Shown here: positions 8,073-17,572 of the stretch, one piece after another
How the letters are laid out: every line of letters begins with the position of its first letter
How positions within the stretch are numbered: position 1 is the stretch's first letter
From: an uncultured Litoreibacter sp.
Lineage (GTDB): Bacteria; Pseudomonadota; Alphaproteobacteria; Rhodobacterales; Rhodobacteraceae
Length of the DNA: 64,000 nucleotides
NCBI GenBank assembly: GCA_947504205.1
Contig: CANNGL010000001.1
Span: forward strand, 310,001-374,000
Direction of reading: 5' to 3'
Made by a program: the position numbers and the translations under genes
The notes under the pieces: generated by a model
What the model saw: the letters and a program-made list of their open reading frames with translations, nothing else
What the model was told of the DNA's origin: nothing
Databases searched by the model: none

Positions 8073-11000
8073 GCAATGGTGGATCTTTTTTGTCGGTCTT
8101 GGCCTCATCGGTGTCCTTAGCCTTTTGTTTGGCCTTGGATTTGGAGGCCGCTTTGACTTTTGGCTTGGCTTTCACCGGCGTCTTGGCAGCGACTTGTTCT
8201 TCGGCCTCTTCCACCGCTTGCGCGGCTTCGGCCAATTCGATCTCTGCCTTTGCCACAGCATCGTGCTGAGGGGTCTCTTCCTCGGGATCAGACCAAAGCA
8301 GCAGGGGGTCTTTGACACGCGCGGCCTCGCGGCGCAGAGCCAGATCACGCGCGGATTGCGAGCCACGGCCGCCCAGAGCGACAAGTTGCTTGAAGGAGGC
8401 ATATGCCCCGATTGATATCCAGACCCTCAGTGCCAGCATCGCCGGGGTGAAGATCAGTGTCAGAACCGTTGCGATACCCAGCCCGAAGACAACGGCAGTC
8501 GCCAGTTGTTTCCACCAAAGGGCCGTTGGGCTGTCGATGGAGTAGCCACCACCGATGAAATCCAGAGACAGGCCGAACATCATTGGCGCAAGACCTGCCA
8601 TTGTCGTGATCGTGGTGAGAAGCACAGGTCTGATCCGGGCCTGAGCCGTGCGGGTGATCGCCTCCAGACGCGGCATGTATTTGGAATATTCCTGATAGGT
8701 GTCGATCAGAACAATGTTGTTGTTCACCACGATCCCCGCCAAAGCCACGATGCCCGTTCCTGTCATGATGATCGAGAAGGCCTGATCCATCACCAACATC
8801 CCGATCAGAACACCGGTGGTTGACAAAACCACAGCCAGCAAAACCAGCGTGGCGTTATAGAAACTGTTGAATTGAGCCAGTAGAATAACGAACATCAGGC
8901 CCAAAGCTGCTGCGAAGGCGGAGGACAGGAACGCTTGAGATTCCGCCTCTTCTTCGGTGTCGCCAGCCCATTCGAAGCTGATTGACGCTGGCAGTGGGTT
9001 CTCACTTTCGAGCCATTCCGTTAGGTGCAGGATGCGTTCATTCGGGTTCATCACTGCGCCATCTTCATTGGTCAGGCCCGGTGCAACATCGGCTTTCACA
9101 TCGAAGTAGCGGCTTTGATCCACACGATTGATCTGCGCCAACTGCGCGACGGGTTTGCGCGATATGAAGTTGGACAGCGGTATCAGACCATCAGGGGTGC
9201 GGACCTTCAGGGTGTCGAGTGTCGCAAGCACGCGCGATTCTGCAGGCAAGCGCACCCGGATTTCGATCTCTTCATCTGAGCTGTCGACGCGCATCGTGTC
9301 GAGCAGCAAGCCACGTGTCACCAATTGAACCATAGCACCAACGGTTGCAACATTGGCGCCGTATCGCCCGGCGGCTTCCACATCCACGTCAATCTGCCAG
9401 TCGATGCCGGGCAGGGGGCGCGTATCCTCAATCAGGATCAGGCCCTCCGTTTCTTCAAACTTGGCGCGTGCAATCGCGGTGGCTTCCTGCAACTCTTTCC
9501 AGTTGTTACTTTTCAAGCGCAGGTTGACCGGTTTGCCTGACGCGGGACCGCGGTCCTGGCTCAGAATTTCGGTGAAGATGCCCGGAACTGTGTCCATCTT
9601 TGTCTGCAATTCATCCAGAATTTCGCTGTCATCGCGGCGGGTGCCCCATTCCGACAGCTCGATTTGGATTTGACCGATAGTATCAACCGGACCCTCTGCA
9701 CCGCTGGTGTTGTTGTCGAGGCCGCCCTGGCCTGCAAACGCGAAGATTGCGTCGATCCCGTCAACGGTTTCGACCTGCTCTTCGACCCGGCGAACCAGAT
9801 CGTCTTTCTCCGAAAGCGACAGGTTCCCGCGCGCGCGGACATAGATAATCGCCTGCTCGGTTTCGGATTCGACAAAGAACTCAACGCCTTTGTTGTTGGC
9901 CGAGAAGGTGACGAAGGTGATGGCAACGAAAGTACCCACGGCACCAATCGCGACTAGGGGCATGATGGGGTTGCCGGTCAGAGCACGGATAACCCAACCA
10001 AAAGGCGAGCGCCGATAGCCTGCGCGGATGCGACGCGGACCGTGTTGGCGCGCGACCGCGCCCATTGCGACAGAGGCGAACATCGCCATGAAGACAAACA
10101 GGAGCGCGCCAAAGATCATAACGGGCAGGCTCGACTCGGTGCGGTCGACAGGCAGCAGATATGACGGGTTCAGCAGCTGCATTGCGGCTGAAAACAGACC
10201 GACAATCGCAACAGCGGCCAGAACGAGGCGGACGGGCCAAGAGAATTGGCGCAGGCCATCAGAGAGGCGCGTGATAATCCGGCTGATGCGACCAGAAACG
10301 CCACCCATAACGGGCAGGTAGATCAGGGCCACAATCAAAGAGGCGGACAATACGAAGATCAGCGTGACCGGCAGCATGCCCATGAATTCACCGGGCACAC
10401 CGGGCCAGAACAGCATGGGCAGAAAGGCGCATAGCGTTGTGGCGGTAGATGAGACGATGGGCCAGAACATGCGTTTGGCGGCGTCGGTGTAGGCCTGCAT
10501 GGGCCCCGCGCCTTCGGAGATACGCTTGTCAGCATATTCCACGACAACGATAGCGCCATCGACAAGCATACCCACGGCAAGGATCAGGCCGAACATCACG
10601 ATGTTGGAAATCGAGATGCCCATGATGCCGAGCAGGATGAAGCAGAGCAGGAAGGAGGTCGGGATAGCGAAACCAACCAGCAGCGCGGAGCGTGTGCCGA
10701 GAGCCGCCAGCACCACGATCATCACCAATGCAATCGCAGTGAGGACCGAGCCTTCAAGCTGGCGAACCATGTTGTCGACGGTCTTCGACTGATCGAGTGT
10801 TACGTCGATCCGCAAGGCTTCCTGCAATTCGGAGGGCAGGGTTTTCTGATAGGCTTCAACTGTATCGTTCACCAGTTTCGAGGTGTCGATGATGTTGAAG
10901 CCCTTACGCTTGACCACCTGCAACGCGACGGTTTCAGAGCCGTTAAAGCGGGCGGTGCCTGCACGGTCTTCGAATGTCAGCCGGATGTCCGCAAGCTCGC

Positions 11001-11763
11001 CCAGAGTAACGACACGGTCGCCGTTTACTTTGACGGGCAGGTCATAGACGTCGCGCGGCTCATCAAAGCTGGACGGGATTTTGACGGCAAATGCGCCTTG
11101 CTCTGTCTCGACCTCGCCGGCTGCGACCAGCAGGTTGTTGTTCGTCACAACATTGATCAATTCGTTTGCGGTGACGTTGTAGGCCTCCAGAGCCAGCGGA
11201 TCGATAATGACTTCAAGCATTTCGTCGCGGTGGCCTGCCAGACCGGCTTCGAGCACCGGTGCAAGGCTTTCAAGCTCGTCCTGCATGTCCTTGGCAACGC
11301 GCAATAATGTGCGTTCGGGCAGTTCTCCCGATAATGCAACGATCAAGATCGGAAATTCGGAGAAGTTGATCTCGTTGATGGTGTACTGATCGGCCCCAGC
11401 AGGAAATTCCGCCTCGGCTTGATTCATCTTGTCGCGCACATCGGCGAGGATCTTGGTCTTGTCCCAGCCGAATTCGAATTCCAGCGCCACGCCAGCATAG
11501 TTCTCGGCCGCGCTACCAGACATCTTCTTCAACCCGTCGAGGTCCTGAAGTTTCGTCTCCATTGGCTTGACCAATAGCTTTTCGCTGTCTTCCGCCGAAA
11601 TGCCGGGGAAGGGGACCGAGATGAACAATGCGGGGATTTCGATATCCGGCTCACCCTCTTTCGGGAGACCCTGATACGCGGTCCAGCCGATCACCAGCGA
11701 CATCACCACGAAGGCGATGATCATTCTGGCCCGGCCACCAGCCCAGTCGACGATGCCGGTCAT
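8059..11763 (-). CDS. RND efflux permease (AcrB/HAE type) with insertion and charged tail
   Basis: A 1234-residue inner-membrane pump, about 190 residues longer than AcrB. The two RND repeats with large periplasmic loops are clear. Extra material is (1) an insertion near residues 495-590 carrying about two added hydrophobic segments between TM6 and TM7, and (2) a C-terminal Lys/Ala/Glu-rich hydrophilic tail over the last 110-130 residues. In TM4 the motif is GMLVDGAIVVVEY: Asp402 matches AcrB Asp407, but the next position, AcrB Asp408, is Gly. In TM10 the AcrB Lys940 position appears as Asn within VVNNNIVLID. Proton coupling may therefore differ from AcrB. It overlaps the adaptor gene by ATGA. 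No outer-membrane channel gene is adjacent. Substrate unknown. Confidence 0.93.
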   Translation of the reverse strand: MTGIVDWAGGRARMIIAFVVMSLVIGWTAYQGLPKEGEPDIEIPALFISVPFPGISAEDSEKLLVKPMETKLQDLDGLKKMSGSAAENYAGVALEFEFGWDKTKILADVRDKMNQAEAEFPAGADQYTINEINFSEFPILIVALSGELPERTLLRVAKDMQDELESLAPVLEAGLAGHRDEMLEVIIDPLALEAYNVTANELINVVTNNNLLVAAGEVETEQGAFAVKIPSSFDEPRDVYDLPVKVNGDRVVTLGELADIRLTFEDRAGTARFNGSETVALQVVKRKGFNIIDTSKLVNDTVEAYQKTLPSELQEALRIDVTLDQSKTVDNMVRQLEGSVLTAIALVMIVVLAALGTRSALLVGFAIPTSFLLCFILLGIMGISISNIVMFGLILAVGMLVDGAIVVVEYADKRISEGAGPMQAYTDAAKRMFWPIVSSTATTLCAFLPMLFWPGVPGEFMGMLPVTLIFVLSASLIVALIYLPVMGGVSGRISRIITRLSDGLRQFSWPVRLVLAAVAIVGLFSAAMQLLNPSYLLPVDRTESSLPVMIFGALLFVFMAMFASVAMGAVARQHGPRRIRAGYRRSPFGWVIRALTGNPIMPLVAIGAVGTFVAITFVTFSANNKGVEFFVESETEQAIIYVRARGNLSLSEKDDLVRRVEEQVETVDGIDAIFAFAGQGGLDNNTSGAEGPVDTIGQIQIELSEWGTRRDDSEILDELQTKMDTVPGIFTEILSQDRGPASGKPVNLRLKSNNWKELQEATAIARAKFEETEGLILIEDTRPLPGIDWQIDVDVEAAGRYGANVATVGAMVQLVTRGLLLDTMRVDSSDEEIEIRVRLPAESRVLATLDTLKVRTPDGLIPLSNFISRKPVAQLAQINRVDQSRYFDVKADVAPGLTNEDGAVMNPNERILHLTEWLESENPLPASISFEWAGDTEEEAESQAFLSSAFAAALGLMFVILLAQFNSFYNATLVLLAVVLSTTGVLIGMLVMDQAFSIIMTGTGIVALAGIVVNNNIVLIDTYQEYSKYMPRLEAITRTAQARIRPVLLTTITTMAGLAPMMFGLSLDFIGGGYSIDSPTALWWKQLATAVVFGLGIATVLTLIFTPAMLALRVWISIGAYASFKQLVALGGRGSQSARDLALRREAARVKDPLLLWSDPEEETPQHDAVAKAEIELAEAAQAVEEAEEQVAAKTPVKAKPKVKAASKSKAKQKAKDTDEAKTDKKDPPLRAAE

Positions 11764-13052
11764 AGGCCGGCCTCCTGATAAGTGACATCAATTTTGACGC
11801 CGTCAGAAACATATTCCTGACCGATCACAATCACATCGCTTGACGGTTCAAGGCCTGCGACCCAGACACCTTCGGTGGTGTCGCGCAGAATGCTGACCTT
11901 GTGGAAAGCCGCTCTGTCATTTTCGGCCACGCGGACACCCAAGGCGCCAGTGTCATCAAGTGTGAGTGCCGATGCGGGCAGCAGATGGGCCAGTTTTCCG
12001 TCGGCGCCGATCAGGATTTCGGCCGTCTGACCGTCCCGCAGCACCAGATCATCATTTGGTACAGTGATTTCCACGCGGAATGTTCTGGTTTGTTCGTCCG
12101 ATGAGCGCGACAGGAAGGTGACTTTGCCCTGCACCTCTTGGCCCGCTGTTGTGCGGGCACCAGCGATGGCGCCAACCTTGATCCGCGCCACTTCTGTCTC
12201 GGGGACGAAACCGACCAGTTTCATCGGGTTAAGTTGAATGACCGTTGCGCAAAGCGCACCGGGCTGCATCAGCGTCCCAAGCTCTGCAGTGTCAGTTTCC
12301 AGGAGACCCCTGAACGGTGCGGTGATGCTGAGGCGCTCAATCTCTTTTTCTGCAGCTGCGATGGCAGCTTGCGCGCTTTCAATCCCGGCCCGCGCTGTTT
12401 TGTCAGAGGCTTCTGCCGCAATCACGCCTGCTTTTGCGGTTTCGACACCGGCCAACGCGGCTTGCACGGCGGCAGAGGTCGCCGCGACACGGCTTTCGGA
12501 GGCGAAGCCATCCTGACTGAGGCTGCGCGCGGCATTGTCATTGATGCGTGCTTCGGTCAGCCGTGCTTCGGCTTCCGACAAGCGCCCTCTGGCTTCAGGC
12601 AGCCGTGCCAGCGCTTCGGGCAAACGTGCCTCTGCTTCGGGTAGGCGGGCTTGTGCCTCTTTCAGCGCTGTCAGGCGGGTGCCCGGCGCGATTTCGCACA
12701 ACAACTGGCCTTGTTCGATTGTTGCGCCTTTGCGCAAAGGGTCAGAGGCAATCAAACCTGAGGTTTCCGCACGAATTTCCACAATCCTTGCCGCTTCGGT
12801 GCGACCCCGCAACAAGACACCACTATCAATTTGTTGCGCTTCGGATTTGATCGCGACCACAGAGACGACGCGCTCGTCGTTCTGTTCGGAGATGGCTGTG
12901 GCCGGCGTCTCTTCCGCAGCAACTTCAGCGTCTTGGGTGACTTCTTCCGTGTCCTCGCGGCCCGCGAAGGCAAATAAACGCTCACGTTCAAAAACCAGTA
13001 GATACAAAGTTGCGCTCACCAAAACAGCGGTGATTATTGAGAAAATTCTCAT
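11760..13052 (-). CDS. RND periplasmic adaptor (HlyD/AcrA family)
   Basis: A 430-residue membrane fusion protein linking the permease to an outer-membrane channel. An N-terminal hydrophobic segment (about residues 5-22) anchors it, followed by an acidic low-complexity linker to about residue 60, a lipoyl half-domain near 85-125, an alpha-hairpin, the second lipoyl half around SITAPFRGLLE, and beta-barrel plus membrane-proximal domains. The first hairpin helix contains five consecutive seven-residue repeats of the type EARLPEA (about residues 134-168). No lipobox Cys is seen. The start at 13052 faces a 255-base divergent promoter region shared with the yfgM-like gene. Confidence 0.92.
   Translation of the reverse strand: MRIFSIITAVLVSATLYLLVFERERLFAFAGREDTEEVTQDAEVAAEETPATAISEQNDERVVSVVAIKSEAQQIDSGVLLRGRTEAARIVEIRAETSGLIASDPLRKGATIEQGQLLCEIAPGTRLTALKEAQARLPEAEARLPEALARLPEARGRLSEAEARLTEARINDNAARSLSQDGFASESRVAATSAAVQAALAGVETAKAGVIAAEASDKTARAGIESAQAAIAAAEKEIERLSITAPFRGLLETDTAELGTLMQPGALCATVIQLNPMKLVGFVPETEVARIKVGAIAGARTTAGQEVQGKVTFLSRSSDEQTRTFRVEITVPNDDLVLRDGQTAEILIGADGKLAHLLPASALTLDDTGALGVRVAENDRAAFHKVSILRDTTEGVWVAGLEPSSDVIVIGQEYVSDGVKIDVTYQEAGL
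12549..12653 (-). repeat. in-gene tandem repeat encoding five heptads
   Basis: Five imperfect 21-base units in the adaptor gene encode ARLPEAE, ARLPEAL, ARLPEAR, GRLSEAE and ARLTEAR. The units keep phase, so they lengthen the coiled-coil hairpin without shifting frame. This suggests expansion by slippage or unequal crossing-over, with length variation likely among relatives. Confidence 0.7.
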
Positions 13053-13307
13053 ATGGTCGTTCTGCCGTAACGGCAGCCTCTTTCATGGATGGCATTGGTG
13101 TTATGTAGGGGTCTGGGGGAGGCACTTCGCCCTAAACACAACCGCAACGCACTAAACTAACCAGTTCAGATTACGGTTTTCTGCTGTGCCGTGCAAGAGC
13201 CGGAATCCGCTATGGCGCTCACACTCAGTGTGCATATCTGCTTGGCAAGGATTAATGCTTCGCGGTAAGGCAATCTGCAAGAGAATTGACCGACGGGAGA
13301 ACGGCGG

Positions 13308-13958
13308 GTGAGCAATACCGACAGTTTCATTGATGAGGTGACCGAAGAGGTTCGCCGCGACCGGCTTTTTCATACGTTTAAACGCTGGGCGCCGGTGGGT
13401 GTCCTGGCGATCCTGCTGATCGTGGGCGGTGCTGCCTATAATGAGTGGCGCAAAGCGTCTCAGGCGGCTGAAGCGGAGCGGTTTGGTACGGAATTGCTGG
13501 CTGGCATCGAGGCAAATGACCAGGGCCAGAGTTTGAGCGCTGTCGAGACAAGCTCGGAGCTGCAAGCTGCTGTTGCGGGCCATCTGGCGGCGGCCGATGC
13601 TTTGGCAGGCGGGGATCGCGATCTTGCGATCACGGAACTGGAGACTGTGGAAGGTCTGGGTGAAGTTCCGGCCATCTATAAAGACCTCGCGGCCTTCAAA
13701 GCGGCACTGGCACTTTCCCCTGATACACCGGTCGAAGAGCGTCGCGCGGCGTTCGAGGCGTTGTCCGCACCCGGATCGCCGTTTCGCGTGCTCGCTGTCG
13801 AGCAAATGGCCCTTATCCAGATCGAGACCGGAGAGACAGACGCGGCCATAATATCGCTCAACGGAATTTTGGAAGAGGCTGAGGCGACGCCGGGCTTGCA
13901 ACGTCGTGTCTCAGAGTTGATTGTGGCTTTGGGTGGTACTCCGGGTGGCCAAGGCTAG
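13308..13958 (+). CDS. tetratricopeptide-like membrane-anchored protein, YfgM-like
   Basis: A 216-residue protein with a cytoplasmic N terminus, one transmembrane segment (about residues 28-45, VGVLAILLIVGGAAYNEWR) and a helical TPR-like periplasmic domain (Pfam TPR_21 type). E. coli YfgM is an ancillary SecYEG subunit that helps hand over periplasmic proteins. The start is GTG at 13308, preceded by GGGAG. The order yfgM, bamB, der matches E. coli and strongly supports the call. A long frame on the opposite strand (13152-13901) is a shadow. Confidence 0.87.
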   Translation: MSNTDSFIDEVTEEVRRDRLFHTFKRWAPVGVLAILLIVGGAAYNEWRKASQAAEAERFGTELLAGIEANDQGQSLSAVETSSELQAAVAGHLAAADALAGGDRDLAITELETVEGLGEVPAIYKDLAAFKAALALSPDTPVEERRAAFEALSAPGSPFRVLAVEQMALIQIETGETDAAIISLNGILEEAEATPGLQRRVSELIVALGGTPGGQG

Positions 13959-14000
13959 CCGGACCAGACAGGACCCGAAACAAAGCGAGGGCCAAGAACA

Positions 14001-15371
14001 ATGAGTGGGGCAACGACACAGGCACTGACAGCGTTTCAGCGTGTCAGGTTTGGGACAGTCTTAGGGCTTGGATTGGCGCTTGCTGTGCTTTCGGCTTGCG
14101 GCGATGGCGAGTTGATCTTGGATGGCGAGCGTTTTGACGTCCGTGAGCCCCTGCCGCAGCTTGATGAAAATGGCGTCCCTCAAGCCAGCGACACTGTTGA
14201 AGCCCGCGCCTTTGCAGCACCCGCACAGGTTAATCATTCCAGTTGGACGCATCGCAACGGCACGCCGAGCCGGAAGATTCAGCACCCGGCCCTGGGCAGC
14301 ACTCTGACACAGGTCTGGTCTGCAAATATCGGTCAGGGCAATGCAAAGCGCGCCCGGATTACGGCTGATCCAATCGTGGCGAATGGCCGAATTTTCACTA
14401 TGGATTCGCAGTCGCAAGTCGTGGCGACCGGGTCTGATGGATCGGTTCTTTGGTCGCGCAAGCTGGTCCCGGCATCTGACAAAGACAAAGACGCGTCGGG
14501 CGGTGGGTTGGCCTTTGGCGAAAACACCATCTTTGCCACCACTGGTTTTGGAGAGCTGTTTGCACTTGAGGCGACCTCTGGTGCCACGAAATGGCGGCAA
14601 AAGCTCGAAGCGCCTGTAACGGCCGCGCCGACGGTTGCTGACGGGCTTGTATATGTCGTGACGCGCGACAGCCGCGCTTGGGCGTTGAATACAACCAACG
14701 GCCGTATCAAATGGCAGTTGCCCGGTGCGCCATCGCAAGCCGTAATGATTGGCGGTTCGGGGCCTGCAATGGCCAGCCGGGTCGTTGTGTTCCCATTTGG
14801 ATCGGGCGAAATCGCTGGAGCCTTGAAAAAGTCCGGTATCCGCGTTTGGGGATCGTCGGTTTCCGGACAGAGACGTGGGCGCGCCTACGCAAATATTTCG
14901 GACATCACGGGTGATCCGGTGATTGACCAAGGTGTCATCTATGCCGCTAACCAGGGTGGCCGTGTTGTGGCCTTGAAGTCGAGTTCGGGCGAGCGTCTCT
15001 GGACGGCTCGCGAAGGTGCTTACAGCCCTGTATGGCCGTCGGGCGATTCGATCTTCCTGATCTCGGATCAGGCGGAGCTGGTGCGTCTCGATCGTGAAAC
15101 CGGAGAGACCATCTGGTCGAAGCGTCTGCCATATTTTACCAAGGCGAAGATCAAGCGTCGGAGCCGCATCTTCGCTCATTACGGGCCAGTTCTGGCTGGC
15201 GGACGTCTTGTTGTGGCCTCTGATGACGGGATGATCCGTCATTTTGATCCGGCCACCGGGGATCAGATCGGCGAGACCGCAATTCGCGGTGGTGCCGCGT
15301 CAAATCCAGCAGTGGTGGGTGGCACACTTTATGTCGTTACGGCCAACGGGCAACTCGCCGCTTTCCGTTAA
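14001..15371 (+). CDS. bamB: outer-membrane assembly lipoprotein BamB (YfgL)
   Basis: A 456-residue beta-propeller lipoprotein of the BAM complex, which inserts beta-barrel proteins into the outer membrane. It has a signal peptide ending in the lipobox VLSAC (Cys33) and repeated PQQ-like blade motifs such as GSVLWSRKL, SGATKWRQKL, TNGRIKWQLP, SGERLWTAR and TGETIWSKRL. At 456 residues it is longer than E. coli BamB (392), with an extended region after the lipobox before blade one, common in alphaproteobacteria. It lies 43 bases after the yfgM-like gene and 48 before der. Confidence 0.93.
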   Translation: MSGATTQALTAFQRVRFGTVLGLGLALAVLSACGDGELILDGERFDVREPLPQLDENGVPQASDTVEARAFAAPAQVNHSSWTHRNGTPSRKIQHPALGSTLTQVWSANIGQGNAKRARITADPIVANGRIFTMDSQSQVVATGSDGSVLWSRKLVPASDKDKDASGGGLAFGENTIFATTGFGELFALEATSGATKWRQKLEAPVTAAPTVADGLVYVVTRDSRAWALNTTNGRIKWQLPGAPSQAVMIGGSGPAMASRVVVFPFGSGEIAGALKKSGIRVWGSSVSGQRRGRAYANISDITGDPVIDQGVIYAANQGGRVVALKSSSGERLWTAREGAYSPVWPSGDSIFLISDQAELVRLDRETGETIWSKRLPYFTKAKIKRRSRIFAHYGPVLAGGRLVVASDDGMIRHFDPATGDQIGETAIRGGAASNPAVVGGTLYVVTANGQLAAFR

Positions 15372-15418
15372 GCGCGAATACCGCTAAGAGGGCCGCCTGA
15401 TCTGTCAGGACTGGTAAC

Positions 15419-16873
15419 ATGTCGTTCACTCTCGCCATTGTGGGCCGCCCGAATGTGGGCAAATCCACGCTATTCAATCGCCTTGTGGGCAAACGCCTGG
15501 CGCTGGTCGATGACCAGCCCGGTGTGACGCGTGACCTGCGCGAAGGGGCAGCGCGACTGGGTGATCTTCGGTTTACTGTAATTGACACGGCGGGGCTCGA
15601 AGACGCCACCGACGAGTCGCTTCAGGGTCGAATGCGGCGGCTGACCGAACGCGCTGTGGAAATGGCGGATGCCTGTCTTTTCCTGATTGATGCACGTGCA
15701 GGGGTTTTGCCTGCCGACGAGATTTTCGCGGATATTCTGCGAAAAAAATCTGCACATGTGATCCTTGGTGCGAACAAGGCGGAAGGCCGCGCTGCCGAGG
15801 CTGGCCTGATGGAGGCTTATGCATTGGGGCTTGGTGAGCCCTTGCCGCTGTCTGCCGAACATGGTGAGGGCATCGCGGAACTATCGGTACGCCTGCGCCC
15901 GCTGGTTGAGGCAGCAGATGAAGCTGCACTGGCGGTCGAGCCAGAGGTCGAAACCGAGATCGAGGATGGTGAGGAAGAGGTTGAATACCAAGCGCCAACC
16001 CGTTCAAAACCTTTGCAAATTGCAGTGGTGGGTCGCCCGAATGCTGGTAAGTCAACGCTCATCAATCAGATACTCGGTGAGGATCGGTTGCTGACCGGGC
16101 CAGAGGCCGGGATCACGCGGGATGCGATCTCCCTGAACATGGACTGGAACGGCACGCCGATGCGGATTTTTGATACCGCCGGGATGCGCAAGAAGGCCAA
16201 GGTGCAGGAAAAGCTTGAGAAATTGAGCGTCTCCGATGGTCTGCGGGCCGTAAAATTTGCCGAGGTGGTGATCGTCTTGCTGGATGTGGACATTCCGTTC
16301 GAGCAGCAGGACTTGAGAATTGCCGATCTGGCCGAGCGCGAGGGGCGTGCGGTCGTGCTGGCGGTCAACAAATGGGATCTGGAAGCCGAGAAGCAGGCGA
16401 AGCTGCGTGATCTGAAGGAACAATTTGAACGGCTACTACCGCAGTTGCGCGGAGCGCCTCTGATCACGGTTTCGGCTTTGACGGGCCGTGGTCTGGATCG
16501 CCTGCACGAAGCGGTTCTTAGGGCGCATGAGGTCTGGAACCGACGGGTGCCCACATCTGCGCTGAACCGGTGGCTTGTTGGGATGTTGGAGCAGCACCCG
16601 CCGCCCGCGCCGGGCGGCAAGCGGATCAAGATACGCTATATGACGCAAGCCAAGACGCGGCCGCCGGGCTTTGTGTGCATGTGCTCCCATCCTGATCTTC
16701 TTCCGGCCAGCTATTCCCGCTATCTTGTCAATGCGTTACGCGTCGACTTTGACATGCCGGGCACGCCGATCAGGCTGCATATGCGGTCGCAAAACGAGGC
16801 GAACCCGTTCAAGGGCCGCAAGAAAGCTGGCCCGTCGAAGCTACGTAAACATATCGATGGTCGTCGGGACTGA
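15419..16873 (+). CDS. der: ribosome-assembly GTPase Der (EngA)
   Basis: A 484-residue protein with two tandem GTPase domains and a C-terminal KH-like domain, needed for maturation of the 50S ribosomal subunit. The P-loops are GRPNVGKST near residue 8 and GRPNAGKST near residue 204, with switch motifs DTAGLE and DTAGMR and base-recognition motifs NKAE and NKWD. An acidic linker (about 175-195, rich in Glu) joins the two G domains. The KH region ends with the basic tail [14 protein letters not shown]. It closes the conserved yfgM-bamB-der group. Confidence 0.97.
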   Translation: MSFTLAIVGRPNVGKSTLFNRLVGKRLALVDDQPGVTRDLREGAARLGDLRFTVIDTAGLEDATDESLQGRMRRLTERAVEMADACLFLIDARAGVLPADEIFADILRKKSAHVILGANKAEGRAAEAGLMEAYALGLGEPLPLSAEHGEGIAELSVRLRPLVEAADEAALAVEPEVETEIEDGEEEVEYQAPTRSKPLQIAVVGRPNAGKSTLINQILGEDRLLTGPEAGITRDAISLNMDWNGTPMRIFDTAGMRKKAKVQEKLEKLSVSDGLRAVKFAEVVIVLLDVDIPFEQQDLRIADLAEREGRAVVLAVNKWDLEAEKQAKLRDLKEQFERLLPQLRGAPLITVSALTGRGLDRLHEAVLRAHEVWNRRVPTSALNRWLVGMLEQHPPPAPGGKRIKIRYMTQAKTRPPGFVCMCSHPDLLPASYSRYLVNALRVDFDMPGTPIRLHMRSQNEANPFKGRKKAGPSKLRKHIDGRRD

Positions 16874-16891
16874 TCTGACCCTGAAACGCCA

Positions 16892-16917
16892 GAACCGCCG
16901 CTTGGGCGCGGCGGTTC
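16892..16917. terminator. GC-rich hairpin between convergent genes
   Basis: GAACCGCCGC (16892-16901) and GCGGCGGTTC (16908-16917) form a perfect 10-bp stem with a six-base loop, 19 bases after the der stop and upstream of the convergent gene's stop at 17000. There is no clear T-run on either side, so termination efficiency is uncertain. Confidence 0.5.
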
Positions 16918-16999
16918 GGTGAAGCATCTCTCATGCGCAATGTTAAGAGGTTATGCCTGGAATTGAAGCGCAACAGACCGGCTTCATATTCAGACCATA

Positions 17000-17485
17000 T
17001 CACATTTTTGACTGAGTCGCAGCAGTCAGCGCTGCATTGGCAGCTTTCAGCTTGGTGCGGGTGTCGAGTGCCATCGCACGCTCGAGATGCAGGCGCAGTT
17101 CCGGATCGGCAAAGCACAGCTTTTTCAGGTTCGGTGCGTCGATCGTAAAATAGCGGGCATCCTCAGTCAGAACCGATGTGGCTGTCGCAGGTCCACCATC
17201 GAGACAGGTGATCTCGCCGATGAAATTGCCAGCAACACAGCTTCCAACGGTTTTCCCCTGAAGTTGCACATCTGCGCGACCGGAGTGGAGATAGATCAGA
17301 CGCCCGACATCCTCGCCTTCCAGGGTCAGGAAAAAGCCCTCTTGCTCATCAACCCAGCGACCGCGATCGAGAAAACGACGGGCTTTGCCACCAGCCAAAG
17401 TCGGCATTTTATCCCGGAGGAATGTTGCCTCTTCTTCTGTGAATAATGCGCCGTTTACCATCTGCTGCTCAGCATGACTTACCAT
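17000..17485 (-). CDS. stand-alone cyclic nucleotide-binding domain protein
   Basis: A 161-residue protein with a Crp-like cNMP-binding beta-roll (residues about 25-130: FLTLEGEDVGRLIYLHSG and VAGNFIGEITCLDGGPAT). There is no helix-turn-helix and no membrane domain, so it is not a Crp/Fnr transcription factor. The phosphate-binding cassette resembles GEITCLDGGPATATS, where CAP has GELGLFEEGQERSA; the Arg that contacts the cyclic phosphate is not obvious, so ligand binding is unproven. The ATG at 17485 has AAGGG upstream and is preferred over the longer frame from 17557. It lies 88 bases downstream of the dnaB start region's far end on the same strand; its role is unknown. Confidence 0.75.
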   Translation of the reverse strand: MVSHAEQQMVNGALFTEEEATFLRDKMPTLAGGKARRFLDRGRWVDEQEGFFLTLEGEDVGRLIYLHSGRADVQLQGKTVGSCVAGNFIGEITCLDGGPATATSVLTEDARYFTIDAPNLKKLCFADPELRLHLERAMALDTRTKLKAANAALTAATQSKM

Positions 17486-17572
17486 CGACAGCCCTTTGAA
17501 ATTTCGAGATAATCTAAATACCGAACCTAAAATCCGGTATTTGGCTACGATTGTCAAATCAATGCACCGCGA

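Noticed and set aside
12549-12653. possible CRISPR-like tandem repeat
   Set aside because: Units are 21 bases, contiguous, in frame and without spacers; they encode coiled-coil heptads.
13152-13901. 249-residue frame antisense to the yfgM-like gene
   Set aside because: Overlaps a gene with conserved position and topology; no independent support.
14061-15242. 393-residue frame antisense to bamB
   Set aside because: It mirrors the bamB reading frame; bamB has a lipobox, propeller motifs and conserved gene order. The antisense product has no family resemblance.
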